This document shows, piece after piece, positions 32,011-44,345 of a stretch of 64,000 nucleotides of DNA (position 1 is its first letter; each line of letters begins with the position of its first letter). The notes under the pieces are model-generated. The model worked only from the letters and a program-made list of their open reading frames with translations. It searched no databases and was not told the DNA's origin. The translations under genes and the position numbers were made by a program. The DNA comes from Vitellaria paradoxa (Eukaryota; Streptophyta; Magnoliopsida; Ericales; Sapotaceae): NCBI GenBank assembly GCA_019916065.1, contig CM034241.1:682001-746000 (forward strand), read 5' to 3'.

Positions 32011-35000
32011 CTATAAAGGGTCAAAAGGTTCAGGCAGAGGCTCAAATCCATTATCAAAGATTGGCCCTTGATCAGACTTATCGTCAACGCTATGCAGCCA
32101 ATTTGTGTTCTTCAAGTCTTCCTTAAGCAGAATTGTGTCATACCTGGAGCTCTCATATATGTCTACTTCACTCAGTTTTGCAGAACGTAGACAATTCTCT
32201 TCTCTGGTCCCATTTTCTGGAGACCTATTGACATAATCTCCATTTTCTGAACCGAAACCGTTATTGCTGGTGTGCAGTTTTCCATTAACAGAAGATGGAG
32301 CACTTAAAGCACGACCACTTTGGCCTTTCGGATTAGCTGACCGAATGCTCTGGGGGAAGAGAGTAGTGCCCGAAATTGGACGAATGCTACTGCTACCATT
32401 TCTAATGTCCTGAAAGTAGAAAGGAAATGCATTTACAATTGATCTAACATGAAGAAGTTTGCATCCTATAATATACAAAATAGAAGTTTATAAGTGATGA
32501 TTGTCATCTAGAGAACCTAAAAGATCACACTCTCGGTATCACTCAAAGACACTTGAACCACCATGGAATGATCCTAGAACAAGAGGAAGATCCATCCACA
32601 CATGAACAGGGCTCCCTCTGGTACAATGAAACAAAAGCCATGACAATTTTTTTCTATATAATTTCTCCTGTATTTTGTGTAGATAGCAAGGAAAACAGTT
32701 CTTTTTGCTCAGACGGACTTCTTTACAGTAATTAACGTGGCAAAGCTAACAATAGTAATATGAAGAAATTTATTATCATTTTAACTACAGTTAATGTTGA
32801 TAATGAGCAGTAATCATTACTGATGCTCGTTATAGATTTTTGCTGAACATGATGGTAACTCTAATGATGGCAAACACATGACAGTCACTAAATTTCACCT
32901 AGCTGAGGATAATTATTATGGTAATAATTGTATTTATGTTGCATCCCAGATCATTATTCTGGTTGTGATGTGTTTAAAAGACAATGATGCAATGGAGTGC
33001 AAATATTTTCCATAGTCATTCTAAAGAAAATAAATCTATACATTGAAAATGCAAATATCCTAACCGAAGTTTTCCAACATCCAGCCTACATGATTGGATA
33101 TAATATGAAGGAGATTATGCGTACCATATGTCTGATAGCCATATCAAGTGATTTCTTCGAGATAGTCCTCCCAAATCCTGAGCTCTCTGTCGATGTTGCT
33201 GAAGTCTTCACAGGTTTCCGCATTGACTCTGAAACATGAGATGCCTTTCGAGAATCCGTTGTATCGATAGCATGTCCATTCGCATGAAAACGGCCCCTTG
33301 TGGTCGGTTCTGAGAGTCTTCCCCTAGAGCTAACTGGTGATGGCTGTCTCCTTGGTAAATTTGCAGTTGGAGTCTCTATATTCCCCTTCACAGTAACAGC
33401 TCCACCTGGCCTGGACCTACCAGCTGAAAGTGGCCTGTCCGGCAATGTTGTACGCAGGTTCGGAGGCGTCTCTAGTGAGAAATCAGGAGGAATGATTGGC
33501 TGTGATGGGGCCCGAACTCGTGGACTTGGAGAGCTAGGTCGGGATGCTGTTGCGGCATTGCGACCATTTGATAGGACACGCCCAACTGAAGTTGAATGTC
33601 CAGCTGCTGGAGAGAGAGAAGGTGCTGCTGGAGACAAAGAAGGTGCTGAATTCCGACGGGTAGGCGTTGATGGCCGAGAAGCTGATCTGGTGGGTGGGGT
33701 ATGCAAGTTTGCAGGAATTTGGGGCCTAGAACTTGGAGTTGAAGGCCTTGAATTTTGAGGTGTTCTATTTCTCTCAATGGAAGAGCTGGTGAGTGTTGGA
33801 CGAGTTTTAGAAGGAGTGGAGGATCGGGATGCCACAGGACGTGCAGATTGAGTGGAAGTTCTAGCCGTAGATGACAAACGAGCAGTGGGGGTAGATGGTC
33901 TTATGTAAGACGAGACTGAAGCTGAGCTTGTGTTGAGGATTGAGGTAGATTTATTTGAGTAGGAACTAGAGATCGAAGGGCGAGTCACTGAACTGCTTCT
34001 GATTGGTCTTGAGGGATGGTTGCTCTCTGTTTGCGACACTGAAAGCTGAAATTGAAAGATAGGTTCATGATTTCTATCTTCCAAATGATTGCATGAAAAA
34101 CCATTTTACCAGAAACAAATCATTATCACATAGGGATCCATGCTCGAGTTAGATCATAGTAAAGAGAGGCAATGAATTATGAAAAAGGACGGTGGCAGTC
34201 CTTGGTAAACCACTGTAACCATATATTCGGGAAGATTGCACTGAAGCCAAATTAGTGTCACTACAGAGAAGTGACCTAAGCCAGACTTAAAAACATTACT
34301 AGCATCAGTTACACCAATCTTAGTGAGTTCCTTGACATAAGACTCGGCAAGGAAAGCTATTAATCTCAGCTTTTAACAAACAACATTCGGAACTCAATCT
34401 TTCAGGATCAAGCATGGATGGCAGTAAAGCACAGAAGAGAGAAAAAAACATAAAAATTTCATACTATGGTTGTACAAACTTCAACTCACTGCGTGACTAA
34501 ACAAGTGCTATATATTGGATAAATTTATTCTAATTGGTTTGCTTTGGAATCAGCAAGTTCTGATATCAGAAAGATATCTTAGTTTCCAAGAAAGAAGAAT
34601 AAGACAAAAATCTCTCTCCATCTGGTGGTGGATTATACTATAAGCTTTATATGCAGATAAAAGTTGAGAATGCACTAGCAATCATTTATAATTTGGAAGG
34701 GAACTTCAATTTAAAAACAAGAAAATAAAAGACATACCCTTGAGGCCTTAGTTGTAGAAACTGATCTAACCATAGAATTGCTTCTTGGAGCTGCCAACTG
34801 TGGTTGAGAGTCACTTCCATCCGACGAAGGAAAAAGAGGAGTTCCAGGAGGAGTGAGAAGCCTATAAACATGAATTGATATTACCATAAATCAGAAAGCC
34901 ATAATAATAGACGGCCTCTAGTTATTGTCTTCAAGTTTCACCAAAATAATTTTCATATCACAAGAATTATTGTTCTGAAATGTCAAGTTTCAGATGAACC

Positions 35001-37396
35001 AATAATAATGACATCCGGCTTTAAGTTGTTGTGAACAGAGAACTTGTAAATTACAAAGTAGTTGAAGATGTCTCTCAATTCCAAAATCATTAGTTGGAAA
35101 CAAATTTATACTGAAATCCAGGCAAACTTAATCATTTGAAAGTTTACATTGAGCCATAAGGGACGCTCAGCTTAAACAAGTTTTCATGGGGCGATATGCT
35201 TCAAGGTTAATCAATGTCAAAATCTCTCAGATACAGCCTGACACATTAGGACAAAATTCAACACGTATACACCTCACAAGAATTACCCTCAGCTTTCCAG
35301 TGTCAAAGCACAAAATTCAACGGGTATGCATTCCACAAGCACTAGCCTTGGCTTTCCAGCTGGTTCGACTACGGCATCCTATACTCAATAGAGATGTTTT
35401 TCATTTCATTTCCAGATAAATCCTTTAGATTGTCTATTGCTTCCTTGCAGCTGGTATGAGAAATTGGTGACCATGCATTTAAGCCAGATACTCTGGTCAA
35501 ATTCCACAAAATATAAAAAGAAATAAAAACTATGGCAACCAGAAGGGAAACAGAAACATCGGAAATGACTAACAGCTATCTGGTTCACAATTCTACGTAA
35601 TCTTCAATGGTTGGCTTCTTCATCGTTAAAATTTGAAAGGCAAACTCATGATAGATAGCTCACTGGAAATGAAGGTTTTCAACTCCAGGAATGAGCAGAA
35701 AAGGAAATCTTTTATGGCTATGTTTGATTTGGGAGATTGGATGATGAGGTATAACTAATACCATGAATAATATATGGGATTAGATATAACATGGGATTAA
35801 TTTTGTATGTGAGATTATTTTTTTCGTGTTTGGTTGATTAAATATAAAATGGAACACAGATGTGATTTAACACGAAATGTGACAGAAAATAATTTTAAAC
35901 TTTTTGATTTTAGCGGGAAGCAAATCCAGGAAGGGATATGTAATACCACCACCCCTTTGGTATTACTTATCCCCCATTTTAGAAGATAAGTAGTGTTGTC
36001 CAGAGTCCTAATACTGCAAACTAAATACAAGACTAAAGTCAACTTGGTCAAAAATAGTCCAATCCTCCAAAGCAATCCAGCAAACAAACACAGCCTATCC
36101 CACCATTCGGGGTAGTTTTAGAGTAACAATTGGGAAACTATGAATATGGCACATGTCTCAAGTGGTTGAACTAACTTCCAATCCTGGATAAAAATGGCAG
36201 CCACCGAAAGTAAAGAATAGAAAAGCATTTACCAAGCAAGGTTCTCTAGCTGAGAATAGAAATAAATAATTATAATCTTGAGTAATAAAGAAACATTACA
36301 AAGAATTATTAAACTTGAAAATAATCAGCCATGGCCAAAAAAGGACAATAACTTGGTCAAAGATGCCGTTGACATGGTCATGGATCCTTCCACACGAAGT
36401 GTTAGGTAATCAGATAAGGAACAAGTAATTTGATCAAATTATCTTGCCTGCATAATTTCACTTTCCCTTAATCATCGATGATTCAGAGGGATGGAAAGAA
36501 CAAGAATGACAGTGATTTCCTAATTTCAGAACGATCTCTGTTATCAGCGACGCTAATGAGGTAACTAAGAATTTGGATCTGAAGTTAGATAGTTCAAAAA
36601 CATGATAGTTAGATTCAATCAAAGAAACATGCTAGGGATGTTACCAATCATAGTCATGCTTTCCTCCGTCAGTGGATGACAGCAGATCATCCATTCCACT
36701 CCTAGCTAATTTTGCTGATCCAACCGAAAGTCTCCCCAATTTGGCTGAAACTGCAATTCCCATAATGAAATAGAACATCAAGCAAAATCTGAGTAAATAA
36801 AATAAAATAAAAACAAAGCAAATAACAGAAAACTTTGTTAATGTCACTATTGCAGATTGATTTAAAACATATGAACATGAATCACTTTAGCATCTGAACC
36901 GATTCAAAAACGGCGTCGTGATGGACGTTTTTGCCATGACGAACAATGCCAGAAAAACAATCACTTTCATTACGCAAAATCACCCAATCCGAAACAAAAG
37001 TGCTGGATGAAAGCCGACAATCAGAATTAAATGTTTAAATTATACATATACACAACATCAGTATCAAAAGGACCAAAAACTGTCATTCATATTAAAAATA
37101 AACCAGAGACTTCAACGGATACATCAGAGAATTGGTAAGGCCAGTCCAGTCTAGAACAACGAACTTGAAGAGGAAACGAAGTAAGGAAGTAAGGTGAAAT
37201 GGAGAAAGAAATTAAGACAGTTACCGTCAGATTCATCGGACGAAGCGACAGAGACAGTGCGGCGACTCCTAGAGAAAAGATCCAAGTTCTCGTCCGTATC
37301 CCTGGAAATGCCGTTGAGACTGAGACCCCGTCGGTGCTGCATGCGAGCCGGAATATTCCTCCCACCTACCAGAGATTCCCTCAAACTCCGATTCAT
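32011..37396 (-). CDS. Ser/Pro/Arg-rich basic protein, At2g40070-like
   Basis: Five exons (37396-37225, 36750-36645, 34861-34738, 34045-33125, 32409-32011) with GT-AG introns join in frame to 573 residues. The N-terminus MNRSLRESLVGGRNIPA, the SRSRRTVSVASSDESD segment, the KLGRLSVGSAK segment, GGKHDYDWLLTPPGTPLFPS and the SRPSTPT repeats are as I remember the plant family of At2g40070/At3g08670. The middle (about 140-400) is low complexity, strongly basic and rich in Ser, Pro and Arg. The C-terminus ends in an acidic FEPLPEPFDPL. There is no enzymatic domain or membrane segment. Related basic proline-rich proteins have been linked to microtubules, which I could not verify. The ATG was chosen because it gives the family N-terminus; an upstream in-frame ATG would add about 70 unrelated residues. 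Confidence 0.85.
35716..36095. mobile_element. MITE in intron 2 of the At2g40070-like gene
   Basis: Inverted ends GGCTATGTTTGATTTGGGAG and, read in reverse, GGCTGTGTTTGTTTGCTGGA bound 380 bp. TAT lies on both sides (35713-35715 and 36096-36098), a possible 3-bp target duplication. Ends of this kind occur in PIF/Harbinger-type MITEs; the assignment is tentative. Confidence 0.6.
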
Positions 37397-37620
37397 TTCT
37401 ACGAATCCAGGACCAAAACCATATCCAAAAGCAGAACGTGTTGAGAGAGAGCGAGAGAGAGAGAGAGAGAGAGAGGCGTTGTAGATCTGGAGTTGGGTTT
37501 GGTTGGAGTTCTGAGTTGTAGAGTCAGCAAGCATAACGGGTCGCAGTAAAAAATAAAAATAAAAAAAAATAAAAAAATAAGCAGCTCGAGCGATCTTTTC
37601 TTTACTCAAAGGAAAAGAAA
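37397..37620 (-). promoter_or_regulatory. Leader of the At2g40070-like gene with CT repeat
   Basis: On the transcribed strand a (CT)n tract (37443-37475) lies 47-80 bases upstream of the ATG, and AT-rich sequence follows. Pyrimidine-rich leaders are common in plant genes. An open frame reaches further upstream but shows no conserved sequence. Confidence 0.5.
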
Positions 37621-38131
37621 TGCCCCCTGTAATTTAGTTTAATTTAATTTTTACACAGTAGTAGCTGCAGGAGCAGTAAGCTAAGGTTGGCGCTGGCGGT
37701 GGAATTGGCACAGAAATTATCAAATGCATTGCACCCTCTGTTGGTCTGGTCTCATCTGATCTCATCTGGGCCCATGTGATCATAATTATTAGCGCTTCAA
37801 GTCTTGGATTCTGATCAACCTTGCTCTTTTTAATCTCACCCTCTCACCTGATTAATATATATATATATATATATGTATGTATACCTCAAGCTATCTGAAT
37901 CAGTTAATTCTTCTTTTTATAACTTAAGCTAACCAAATCAATTTGTTTATTGTATAAATATTTTTCTAAACTTTTAAAATTAACAATCAAGTAAATTTTA
38001 GTTAATCATAAAGATATTTGAACTAGCTAATATTAAAACTCTGAAGTGTACCAAAATTTTATGAAGAGGAAGAAATTATAGTCAGCCCATTATCACAACT
38101 TTCGATTGGTATATCACCTCAGTCAGTTCAT

Positions 38132-38168
<37 letters not shown>

Positions 38169-38264
38169 GTATATATTAATTATTTTCATTTTCATTTCTT
38201 GCACATACCTTAATAGTACATTTAATTTTGAATCATTTTATTAAAGCCAATTAGCTGGGAAAGG
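37621..38264. other. Intergenic spacer
   Basis: No gene is seen. TA microsatellites lie at about 37855-37875 and 38136-38165. Confidence 0.5.
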
Positions 38265-38279
38265 TCATTAGAGTTTTTT

Positions 38280-38311
<32 letters not shown>

Positions 38312-38560
38312 CCAATTTGGCTTGGGAAAGGTGATTTGAGACTTTTAGACTTTTTTTTTATCTAATCTGGCTTTGGAAAAGATAATTAAAGATTTTTAGA
38401 GATTTTTGATCCAACTTGGTTTAATTTTTTTTTTTTTATCTAATTTGGCATGGGAAAGGTGATTAAAGATTTTTAGAGATTTTTGATCTAATTTGTCTTG
38501 GGAAAGGTCATTAGAGATTTTTGATCCAATTTGGCTTGGGAAAAAGCAAGAGTCCACCGA
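38265..38560. repeat. Degenerate tandem repeat around TTTGGCTTGGGAAAGGT
   Basis: TCCAATTTGGCTTGGGAAAG-type sequence followed by ATTAGAGATTTTTGAT recurs about five times between 38248 and 38550, with unit lengths from about 45 to 90 bp and T-run or TA-run spacers. Confidence 0.75.
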
Positions 38561-38924
38561 TTAGGAACCAGTGACGACCAAAAAAAAAAATTACACTATT
38601 AATTTTATTTTTATTTTTGTGAAAAGTTTACTTTTGTCTAGTTGTTGTTAAGTTTTTACTTTTACTATTTTTTATTTTGTTCTTATTTAATTTAAAAATA
38701 TAATTTTAATTTTCACTAATTATAAATTCTTAAATCATCCTAAAAATTTTTTTTTATATAATGATAACTACTTACTTGCCATTTATATAATTATTCAGTG
38801 ATAAAAACAAATATAGAAGAACATTTACAATAATATGTGCAATGTACTAATGATGTTTGTACTGCGAGTGATATAGAAAAAATTTTATTGACATAATTTT
38901 TACCATTCATTACATTAGTTTGGA
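38561..38924. other. AT-rich spacer
   Basis: Nothing recognisable except poly-A and poly-T runs. Confidence 0.4.
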
Positions 38925-39860
38925 TTAGTTTGGATGACGGAAGTAACAATTATTCTAGGGTTAACAACTATCTCTATATAAGGGTAAATTTTTACTCTAA
39001 GAGAGGTGAGTAACGGAGAGTAATGAAAAATTTTACTCTTTTCATATTATCCCTTGTAAAACCTTAAGCAAAGTTTTTTTTATAAATAATTATAATAAAT
39101 ATTATAAAATAATAATTTGTTTAATCAAAATAATTAAAATAATTTAATAAATAATAGTTTCTTATTAAAATAATTTATTTGATTTTATTAAAATAATACT
39201 GTATGACTTAAATTATCTATTTTCTCAAATTAAAATTAATGTTTAATAAATAATAATGACTTATTAAAATAATTTATTTTATTAAAATATTTTACTGAAC
39301 GAAAATTAAGTCTCATAAATAATAATTTACTAGATTATGTATTGTATTAATATAATTTATTAAAATCAATAATTTATTTAAATAAACTAAAATTATTTGT
39401 TTTATTAAATTATTTTATCAAAATAAAAATATTTTTTAACAAATAATAATTCACTGTTAAAATTAATTACTATTGAAATATTAATCTACGATAAAATTAT
39501 TTTTTGTAATTAATATTTTTATTTAAAAGTATATATTTTAATAATATATTTTTATTAAATTTAATTATTATTAAAATAACAATTAATGATTATGGTGATT
39601 TATTTTATTATAATATTTTATTAAAATTAAATATTAACTTTTATCCTTTGTCTTATTCCAAACATTATCAACTTTTACCCTTTTAAAAATTTTAACATTC
39701 TAAACATAATATAATTATTATCGAATAATATTTACTCTCTCATTCCAAATATAAGTACCACAAATTTGTTACCCCAATAATCGTTATTAGGGTAACAATT
39801 ACCTTTGTAATTTTTTACTTTCAAAATTTTCATCCCGTATTAAACATGTCTTAAGAATAA
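38925..39860. repeat. AT-rich inverted-repeat element, probable large MITE
   Basis: The left end (GGATGACGGAAGTAACAATT, then AGGGTTAACAA and AGTAATGAAAAATTTTAC) is loosely inverted at the right end (TTGTTACC, TTAGGGTAACAATTACC, ACTTTCAAAATTTTCATCCC). The middle is degenerate TTATTAAAATAATTTATT palindromes. It resembles the foldback elements near 3 kb and 31 kb in build. Boundaries are approximate. Confidence 0.45.
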
Positions 39861-40584
39861 TAAAATAAATTATTTTAATAAATCATTATTATTTATTAAA
39901 CATTAATTTTAATTTGAGAAAATAAATAAGTATAGGATATATATCCTACATCCCCATTCATTTAATTTTTTAGTGGGTATTCTTATATTCTCACTTAAGG
40001 AATTAATATCATTTATAGTTTTACTTTAATTTTAAGTATAAGAGGAATAAAATTAGGTTTTTAAAATTGGGGAGATATAAGTATTTTTTATTTTAAATAG
40101 AAGGTATAAAAATAATTAATTAAATAAAAAATAAAAAGAGAAATAACATGTATATATATTCGTTCAGTGTAATGTAAAATGTTAAAAAATTTTAAAAATC
40201 TCTAAAAATATTTAAAAATTATTATTTTTTATCTCACTGTATGAATTAAAACTTATAAAATATCTCAAATTATCTTTTTTTTTTTTTTTGTCACTCCGAG
40301 CACTCTCATAACAAGGGTTTAATAACCCTTTGAAGTAGATGGAAAACTTGTCGGCGACATTAAGAAAAAAAAAAAAAGGGTCTAGTGTTTGATATATATA
40401 TATATATGTATATATATAAGTTGATAGTGGGTGAACAAGCTCGCCAGGTAGAAGCTGGTGAGAATCTTATGGGGTTTGTTTAACTCTTTCTTTGCGGTGT
40501 AATTGATTGACACTGCAACCACTTGTTAGCTTCCTAATCTCAATCACGTTTCTCAATAATATTGCATATTTCTATCATGTATGT

Positions 40585-40640
<56 letters not shown>

Positions 40641-41469
40641 GTGTCCAAATCTTTTGTTATTATAAGTAAGTAACTAAACATTTTCTTGATCAGATCTCCT
40701 TGTCTGTATATATTTGTTTTGAATATAAGATCTGCTTAAGTTAGAGACGGTAAGAATATTTAGCCACGCAGGCAAAGGGCTAGTGTCCGTTTTTCTATTC
40801 AGGTTGGAGAAATAAGTGTTGGATAAGTTACTTTTTCAATACTGATAAGTGAGTGGAGTTCAAGTAAATAATGAATTCGATTTGATAAGATTCGTGATGA
40901 AACTTATTTTTATTCATTGACATATTCATTTATAGTTTTTATTATATTTTTAATTAAATTAATTAATATTATTTATAAAATTTTAATGCCACAGTTTTTT
41001 TTATTAATAACTTATGCTTAGTTTGAAAAGAAAAAAAAACAAACATTTTTGTAATTAGTTATTAATTACTTATTAAAAATTAGTTATTTTGTTAATTTGA
41101 TATTTTTGTGAAGTTTAAAATGTAGAGGATAATTTTAATCATTTAAAATATATATATATATATACTAAAAAATTAAATAGTCAAAAGTTAACTTTTAATT
41201 AATATTATCAAACTAAGTCTTAGCTTAGTTATACAAGCTATTGTTTGTTAGTCACATTACAATTTATTTACTAAGTTTGAAATTTTTGTTTGTTCATTAA
41301 ATTATTCATTAACAAACGCGTAAACATACTTTGACTATAAATTTATAAATATATTTGATTTGGATTTTAATCCATCAAAAAGTTTAATAAAAACATTTGA
41401 AGATACTAATATTTAGCTCAATTTATTTGCTACTCTCTATAAGATTTATACCATGTATACAGAGTTGGT
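39861..41469. other. AT-rich spacer with MITE and TA microsatellites
   Basis: A family A MITE-like copy lies at about 40159-40312 (TAAAAATCTCTAAAAATAT, CACTGTATGAATT, GTCACTCCGAGC). A TA repeat of about 23 units is at about 40587-40634, with shorter ones at 40393-40408 and 41151-41164. No gene is seen. Confidence 0.5.
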
Positions 41470-42240
41470 TTGATGGTTTAGTAAAAATGAAAATTGGGGG
41501 TTGAATAAGATTAGAAAACCCTCGCATTCTGATAATATATGGATGAAATTAGATAATGATATGAGAGGGTCCCACACTCGATTGGGGTCATCGGACGAAT
41601 TTCCTAACCAACCCATACCCGGTCAGGGGCACCCAAGTAGTATCTCTCTTGATTGGGTTAGTCCTCTCGGTCGGCCTTATTCCTGGACAATCCACCCCTC
41701 CCGATCGGGGTCCTAGTAATTATGTTCCCGATTGGTAACGTTAAAGATACTTACGTCACAAAGTCACAAAATCACATGTATTACTCCCATAAAAACGGTC
41801 CTTACACGTACGCCTACGAAAGCGTTGCCATCAATCGTATTGAGGGGAGAACACGAATGTGATTAAGAAACTAACTTTGCGATTTATAGGAGCAGGTGGT
41901 ATCATCCTATTGGAAGTAAGAAAAACATGTTACATATAGTTACGTGTAATCGTATGCAAACCAAACCTCGTGAAGACTCCATGTATTTAAACCAACATAT
42001 TTGAAATAGTTCAGGTACAACATTTTCATCTTACAAAAACTCTGTCAAATTAATTTCTTGAACTCTTTTGCTAACTTAACTGTCAAAAATTTTTTGACAG
42101 ACACCACACTGGTGTTTTAGACAGTTTCTTGGACTCGGGCCGGATCTCTGGGCAAGAACAAAGTTACTGATTCATCGGGTAATAATTCAATCGATGCCCA
42201 TCTCCCAAAACTGCATCAATAGGGGCATCTCAATCCAAGA
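41470..42240. other. GC-richer island of unknown origin
   Basis: This stretch is less AT-rich than its surroundings, with ACCCATACCCGGTCAGGGGC and GACTCGGGCCGGATCTC. It has the look of a decayed LTR or other retroelement, but I found no paired ends or coding sequence. A 71-codon frame at 41501-41716 has no recognisable homology. Confidence 0.3.
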
Positions 42241-42549
42241 AATTATTGATGTAAATTCCTTTATATAAAGTTGAAGTAATATAATCATAAGGATATCTCA
42301 ATTAATAAGATTTGTAATTTATTTTTTAATAATCATTAACTCGAATCTGTTCAAGACCCAATTTTTAATTTTAGAACGAAATGATCGTTAACTGTGAATT
42401 TATTGTAGCAGGAAACAGAAATGATCGATCCTTCTCAAATGAGTGGCCAACCACATCTTGAAAGGGGAACTCGCACAACACCAGAAATGGGTCCAATTAA
42501 ATGCACTTCTTCGACCGTGAACAATTGTTCACATCCTGTATGTATGGTC

Positions 42550-42584
<35 letters not shown>

Positions 42585-44093
42585 ATGAATGATCGAGAAA
42601 GGGATGCGTGCGAAAACGTATGGTATAGGGCTAGTATTCCACGGGATAACCACGTGCAGTGATGATCATCCATAGAAAATATTCACACTAATGGATGTGA
42701 TGTATAAGTGTTCATAGAACAAGCCATTCTAAAAGGATATATCAATTGTTCGATGGTACTTTTCGTTTGCTAGCTCTTTCCATTTGGTTTAGATTTTTTC
42801 CGGGCCCAGCAACCAGAGAGTCGAGAATATTAAGGGTGCATTCGGAAGTAAAAAAATAAAAATTAATAAAATAAAATAGTAACTTTTAATAATAAAATAA
42901 TATTTTTAGTATTTTCCTACAACCCAAAACAATCTTTTAATTCTCTCCTCACAAAGTGACAAATCTGGACATATTTTAAAGTTCGAACAATTCATTCTAA
43001 ATCCAAACCCTTAACCGATGTTTAAATTTACATGGTTTAAAATTTTATTTTAATTAAGAATAGTCAATCTAATGTAATACTTAACAATACGCTGTATCAT
43101 ATATTATATTTTTATTTTATAGATGATTTTAATAGTAAAATTAATGTTTTTGTTTCGGGTGAGAAAAGTAGGTAATCGAGTAACTATCAGAGTAGGGGTG
43201 GCTTGAATTATTTATTGGGGTCAAGCACAAGCAAGGACTAAGCTAGAATTTTTGTTCAGGTGGGGTAATTTTTTTTTTTTTTTCATGGGTTGAATTTGTT
43301 AAAATATTTTATATTAGATATATAATTTTTTTATATATATTATCTATATTAGAATATTTTATTTTTTTAATAAATAATTAGATTTATTTTGGAATGTAAA
43401 TCATTACTATACATATCTCTCATTGTAAATTTATTTAAAGGTCTCTTTTTTACTTTTATAATATATACGATAAGATGTAGACATTATATTATATCTCTCC
43501 CCAACTCTATTATTTTCTTATTTTTTAATTTTTTATTTCAACAGAATTTAGACCTAGAAAAATATTATAAATTATATTTAGTAAATAAAAATAAACTAGA
43601 AAATACAAAAGTTTTAAAAATTGTTGGCCCATAACTTATTTTTTTTTTAAAGCAAATTTTATATGTAGTGGCAGTGGTGTTTCTCTTGACCAAGATCAAT
43701 TATTTTTGAAAATTTTAAAAAGGAGATAACTATAATATAAAATTTTTTAATCAAAAATTTATGTATACAAATATCATTTCTCGAAATTCAGAGCAGGGCT
43801 TGGCTCCCCGGAGCCGATCATAGTCTCGTCTCTGAGCACAATTAATCAAGTTTAAAATCGGATAAATATGAGTATAATAGTTAACCCGTTACCATCCTAA
43901 CAGCATTATAATAATATTTTAATTCAGGTAGTGCACATCATTTTATGGAATTCAGGACGCTTTCGCACCCGAGGAAAGCGTCCCTTTGATATGCAAATTA
44001 CGTGAAAGTCTTGAAGCTCTAATTACTGGTAAAAGACTAATCTGCTTGAGAACTCCGCACTAGTAGTCTAGTAGCAATCAACCCCAGGGATCT
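42241..44093. other. AT-rich spacer
   Basis: No gene is recognised. A TA microsatellite is at about 42550-42570 and a possible MITE fragment near 42838-42930. Confidence 0.4.
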
Positions 44094-44345
44094 AGATGAG
44101 ATGGCCTAGGCTTGCAAGTTAGAGGTTTATCGTCCCAAACTCTCGTGTTTGAATCCTCTTCCTAACAAGTCTTAGGGCTAACTCTCAAATGCAAAGTGTA
44201 GTAAAGTTGGTAGAATGATTTTCTTAGTTGAATAAACTGTATTCAGTTCTTGAGTGTGAGTCCAAATCGTAGCCGCTGCACGAATCCACAACTTATTATT
44301 ACACATCTTGAGATGCCTGAATATGTAGTACAAATTAAGAGAAAT
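44094..44345 (+). mobile_element. Possible tRNA-derived SINE
   Basis: GAGATGGCCTAGGCTTGCAA resembles a pol III A box, and GTGTTTGAATCCTC 50 bases later a B box, as at the head of plant SINEs. A non-tRNA body follows. No target duplication was found, so the 3' limit is a guess. Confidence 0.5.

Noticed and set aside
35406..36087. Open frames in intron 2 of the At2g40070-like gene
   Set aside because: They overlap intron and MITE sequence, and the flanking exons join perfectly without them.
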